Origin: Alistipes sp.
GTDB lineage: Bacteria; Bacteroidota; Bacteroidia; Bacteroidales; Rikenellaceae
Direction: 5' to 3'
Assembly (NCBI GenBank): GCA_017629985.1
Contig: JAGBWD010000034.1
Coordinates: 85,137-149,136, forward strand
Length of the DNA stretch: 64,000 bases
Shown: positions 61,007-64,000 of the stretch, in pieces
Layout: each line of letters opens with the position of its first letter
How positions within the stretch are numbered: position 1 is the first letter of the stretch
Position numbers and translations under genes: made by a program
The notes under the pieces: generated by a model
What the model saw: the letters and a program-made list of their open reading frames with translations, nothing else
Databases searched by the model: none
Told to the model about the DNA's origin: nothing

Positions 61007-62395
61007 ATGAAACTTGTTAGAATTGCCGAGATGCTCAAGATGGAGGGCGACGGCAGAGATGTTACTGTCAAGGGCTGGGTTCGTACAAAGCGTGGCAATA
61101 AGAATGTTGCCTTCATCGCGTTGAACGATGGCTCATCAGTTGCAAACATTCAGGTAGTTGTAGACCTCGCAAAGATTGACGAGGCAGAGCTTAAGGGAGT
61201 TACCACAGGCGCTTGTCTACGAGTAGATGGTAAGCTTGTAGCATCGCTTGGTGCAGGTCAGGGCGTTGAGGTTCAGGCCGAGAAGATTGAGATTTATGGC
61301 ACTGCAGACCCAGAGACATATCCTCTTCAGAAGAAGGGTCACTCTTTGGAGTTCTTGCGCGACATTGCCTACCTTCGTCCACGTACTAATACCTTTGGTG
61401 CTGTGCTTCGTATTCGTCATGCTATGGCATTTGCTATTCACAAGTACTTCAACGATAAGGGCTTCTACTACCTACATACCCCACTTATTACAGCTTCGGA
61501 CTGTGAGGGTGCAGGAGCTATGTTCAACGTCTCTACTCTCGATATGAACAATCCTCCACGTACCGAGGAGGGCGCTGTAGACTACACACAGGACTTCTTT
61601 GGCAAGCCATGTAGCCTTACAGTATCTGGTCAGCTCGAGGGTGAGCTAGGTGCTTTGGCCTTGGGTCAGATTTACACCTTTGGCCCTACGTTCCGCGCCG
61701 AGAACTCTAACACTCCACGTCACTTGGCAGAGTTCTGGATGATTGAGCCAGAGATGGCATTCTACGAGCTTCAGGATGATATGGATTTGGCCGAGGATTT
61801 CTTGAAGTATCTTATCCGCTATGCTATGGAGAACTGCCGCGAGGATCTCGAGTTTATGAATAAGATGTGGGATAAGGGCCTTTTGGAGCGTCTTCAGTTT
61901 GTTCTCGACAACGACTTTGTGCGCCTTGACTACACCGAGGGTATCGAGATTCTGAAGGCATCAGGCAAGAAGTTTGAGTTCCCTTGCGAGTGGGGTTGCG
62001 ACCTACAGTCGGAGCATGAGCGTTACCTCGTTGAGGAGCATTTCAAGCGTCCAGTAATCCTTATCAACTATCCAAAGGAGATTAAGGCCTTCTACATGAA
62101 GCAGAACGAGGATGGTAAGACCGTACGTGCTATGGATGTCTTGTTCCCACAAATTGGTGAAATTATTGGTGGTTCGGAGCGTGAGGCAGACTTTGGCAAG
62201 CTTTGTGCTAGAGTTGATGAGTTAGGCATGAGCCGTAAGGAGCTATGGTGGTATCTCGACACACGCCGTTGGGGTTCTGCGCCACACTCTGGTTTCGGTC
62301 TAGGCTTCGAGCGTCTGCTCTTGTTTGTGACAGGTATGGGAAATATCCGCGATGTGATTCCATTCCCACGAACTCCAAAGAACGCAGAGTTTTAA
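61007..62395 (+). CDS. asnS: Asparaginyl-tRNA synthetase
   Basis: 462 residues. An N-terminal OB-fold anticodon domain (about 15-105) precedes a class II core with motif 2 [20 protein letters not shown] and motif 3 [20 protein letters not shown]. The AsnRS-specific PFPRTP end is present. Charges tRNA-Asn directly. Confidence 0.96.
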   Translation: MKLVRIAEMLKMEGDGRDVTVKGWVRTKRGNKNVAFIALNDGSSVANIQVVVDLAKIDEAELKGVTTGACLRVDGKLVASLGAGQGVEVQAEKIEIYGTADPETYPLQKKGHSLEFLRDIAYLRPRTNTFGAVLRIRHAMAFAIHKYFNDKGFYYLHTPLITASDCEGAGAMFNVSTLDMNNPPRTEEGAVDYTQDFFGKPCSLTVSGQLEGELGALALGQIYTFGPTFRAENSNTPRHLAEFWMIEPEMAFYELQDDMDLAEDFLKYLIRYAMENCREDLEFMNKMWDKGLLERLQFVLDNDFVRLDYTEGIEILKASGKKFEFPCEWGCDLQSEHERYLVEEHFKRPVILINYPKEIKAFYMKQNEDGKTVRAMDVLFPQIGEIIGGSEREADFGKLCARVDELGMSRKELWWYLDTRRWGSAPHSGFGLGFERLLLFVTGMGNIRDVIPFPRTPKNAEF

Positions 62396-62411
62396 GTCAT
62401 GCAGCCTAATG

Positions 62412-62443
62412 AACGGCCGACCACAGGTCGACCGTTTATTGTT
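62412..62443 (+). terminator. Terminator after asnS
   Basis: AACGG-c-CGACC pairs with GGTCG-a-CCGTT (loop ACA), followed by TATTGTTT. Confidence 0.75.
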
Positions 62444-62464
62444 TAACAAAAATAGTTAGGATAT

Positions 62465-63892
62465 ATGGCAAACAGACTGCAACAGACAATATCTCTTCAG
62501 ACGAAGATCTCACCACAGCAGATTCAGATGATAAAACTTCTGGAGCTACCTACTATGCTCCTTGAGGAGCGTATCAAGCGTGAGATAGAGGAGAATATTG
62601 TGTTGGAGGAGGATGTCGATGCAAAGGGCGAGAGCGAGGATGCTCCCGAGAAGATATCTGTGGAGGAGTATATAGGTAAGGAGGATGATACCCCCACCTA
62701 TAAAGCTCGTATCAACAACTTCTCGAAGGATGATAAGCAGCGCCCTGTATATATCTCCGAGGGCCGCTCCCTTGGCGAGTACCTTGTGGAGCAGCTACGC
62801 TTCCGTTCGCTCTCTGATGTGGAGATGGTGGTGGCTGTATATATTGTAGGCAGCATCGATGACGATGGCTACCTTCGCCGCGACCTAAACTCCTTGAGTG
62901 ATGATTTAGCCTTTACCCGAGGACTAGATATCTCCGCAGAGGAGATAGAGCGTATCTTGGGTATTGTCCAGGAGCTGGAGCCAGCAGGAATAGGTGCGCG
63001 AACTCTGCAGGAGGGTCTTTTGTTGCAGATGCAGCGCCAGCAGTTAGATAGTCGCCATAAGCGCCTAGCCTATACCATCATAAGCTCTCATTTTGAGGCC
63101 TTTGCCAAGAAACACTATGAGCGGCTTATGGCACGCCTTGATATTGGCGAGGATGATTTCCGCGAGGCTATAGAGTATATCCGCTCACTCTCTCCCAAGC
63201 CTGGAAACCTTTACAGCGATGGTGGTGCAGATTCTACGCCATATATCACCCCCGATTTCTTGCTCGACAATAGCGATGGGGAGATGCGCCTTATGATGAA
63301 CACATCGGGAATCCCCGAGGTGCGTATCTCGCGCCGCTATCGTGAGATGATGCGCGATATGGTAGCACCTGATGGTACTATAAAGGCTGAAGATAGGGAG
63401 GCTGTGCAGTTTGTAAAGTCGAAGATAGACTCCGCCAAGTGGTTTATCTCGGCTATCAAGCAGCGCCACGATACCCTTATGCGAACCATGCAGACTATCC
63501 TCGATTTCCAGCGCGACTATTTCCAGGATGGTGATAAGAGTAAGCTGAAGCCTATGATATTAAAGGATATCGCCGATCGCACCGACCTCGATGTCTCGAC
63601 AATATCGCGTGTGGTAAATAGTAAGTATATCCAAACACACTTTGGTATCATCTTGTTGAAGTCGCTCTTCTCGGAGGGTATGCAGACCACATCGGGGGAG
63701 GAGGTCTCAAGCCACGAGATAAAGACTATCCTTGCAGAGTGTATCGAGAATGAGAATAAGCGACACCCTCTCACTGACGAGAACCTTATGGATATCCTTA
63801 ACGATAAGGGCTATAGAATCGCACGCCGCACTGTCGCGAAGTATCGCGAGATGCTCGACATTCCTGTTGCGCGTATGAGAAAGCAGATATAG
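62465..63892 (+). CDS. rpoN: RNA polymerase sigma-54 factor
   Basis: 475 residues. Region I is Gln/Leu-rich (LQQTISLQTKISPQQIQMIKLLELP) for activator contact, followed by an acidic region II. The core-binding domain (about 85-270) and DNA-binding region end with the RpoN box ARRTVAKYRE (about 454-463). It directs transcription from -24/-12 promoters with bEBP activators, none of which is encoded in the window. Its start is 70 bp after the asnS stop. Confidence 0.95.
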   Translation: MANRLQQTISLQTKISPQQIQMIKLLELPTMLLEERIKREIEENIVLEEDVDAKGESEDAPEKISVEEYIGKEDDTPTYKARINNFSKDDKQRPVYISEGRSLGEYLVEQLRFRSLSDVEMVVAVYIVGSIDDDGYLRRDLNSLSDDLAFTRGLDISAEEIERILGIVQELEPAGIGARTLQEGLLLQMQRQQLDSRHKRLAYTIISSHFEAFAKKHYERLMARLDIGEDDFREAIEYIRSLSPKPGNLYSDGGADSTPYITPDFLLDNSDGEMRLMMNTSGIPEVRISRRYREMMRDMVAPDGTIKAEDREAVQFVKSKIDSAKWFISAIKQRHDTLMRTMQTILDFQRDYFQDGDKSKLKPMILKDIADRTDLDVSTISRVVNSKYIQTHFGIILLKSLFSEGMQTTSGEEVSSHEIKTILAECIENENKRHPLTDENLMDILNDKGYRIARRTVAKYREMLDIPVARMRKQI

Positions 63893-63928
63893 TATAAATA
63901 GGAGAGTGAATAAAAAGATGTAGTTTTA

Positions 63929-63989
63929 GGCTTGCGAAGCCCGAAAAAGCGGAGTTTACTGAGCGTAAATGAGCATTTTGAGGGCAAGC
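63929..63989. repeat. Structured intergenic element at the window end
   Basis: GGCTT-GCG-AAGCC (63929-63941) forms a perfect small hairpin. Alternatively GCTTGC (63930-63935) pairs with GCAAGC (63984-63989) enclosing a TTTAC-TGAGC-GTAAA hairpin (63955-63969). These structures exclude each other. It follows rpoN and continues to the window edge, so its full extent is unknown. Confidence 0.5.
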
Positions 63990-64000
63990 GTAACGACAAA

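Overview
The window is chromosomal DNA from a member of the Bacteroidota, most likely the order Bacteroidales. The evidence is the promoter style (many genes preceded by TAnnTTTG -7 boxes, almost no Shine-Dalgarno sequences), the Bat aerotolerance genes, GH92/GH97 glycosidases, a TonB without local ExbBD, a CTC-type ribosomal L25, a single-chain class I fumarase and many SPI/SPII-exported proteins. I cannot fix the genus. No rRNA, tRNA, CRISPR array, IS transposase or prophage was seen. About 53 protein genes are called; the leftmost is cut by the window edge.

Layout. 1-5.8 kb (minus): MoxR, DUF58, a BatD/DUF4381-like protein, a TPR protein, BatA and BatB (partial), an envelope-stress/aerotolerance operon. 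5.8-15.1 kb (minus): a long run of eight tightly packed genes (U32 peptidase, rRNA methyltransferase, paired half-size chromate transporters, PcrA helicase, glycosyltransferase, endonuclease III, S41 lipoprotein protease) apparently driven by one promoter at about 15050. 15.0-16.0 kb: a gene-free block of nested inverted, direct and tandem repeats that contains three long structure-conserved hairpins; this is the most unusual part of the window. 16-24 kb: MORN/CsgG-like protein, serS, a 56-residue ferredoxin missed by length cut-offs, a four-repeat lipoprotein, a FadL-like outer-membrane protein and a Tyr/Pro/Gly-rich lipoprotein. 24-34 kb (minus): recR, batE, batD, class I fumarase, an SNF transporter, folB, tyrS and dnaX; dnaX has an A10 run at the end of its clamp-loader region. 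34-39.6 kb: exported metallophosphoesterase, comF, priA, YitT-type membrane protein. 39.7-47.1 kb (minus): rlmN followed by GH97 and two GH92 enzymes, a small glycan-degradation cluster without SusC/SusD. 47.3-50 kb (plus): tonB, hflX, upp. 50-54.2 kb (minus): pth, rplY, dapD, dxs. 54.3-56.3 kb (plus): pyrH, a TlpA-type thioredoxin and frr. 56.4-64 kb: rlmH, SUI1/YciH, a DUF4435 TOPRIM-like protein, an AraC-type regulator, a truncated GH2-like protein, asnS and rpoN.

How the parts work together. Most of the window is core information processing (tRNA charging, replication, repair, ribosome maturation and recycling) mixed with envelope biology. The Bat genes occur in two separate blocks, moxR-DUF58-batAB at the left and batD-batE next to the oxygen-sensitive type of fumarase. 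The best candidates for undescribed biology are the hairpin array at 15.1-16.0 kb, a probable programmed slippage site in dnaX, and a GH2-like protein that has lost its catalytic residues.
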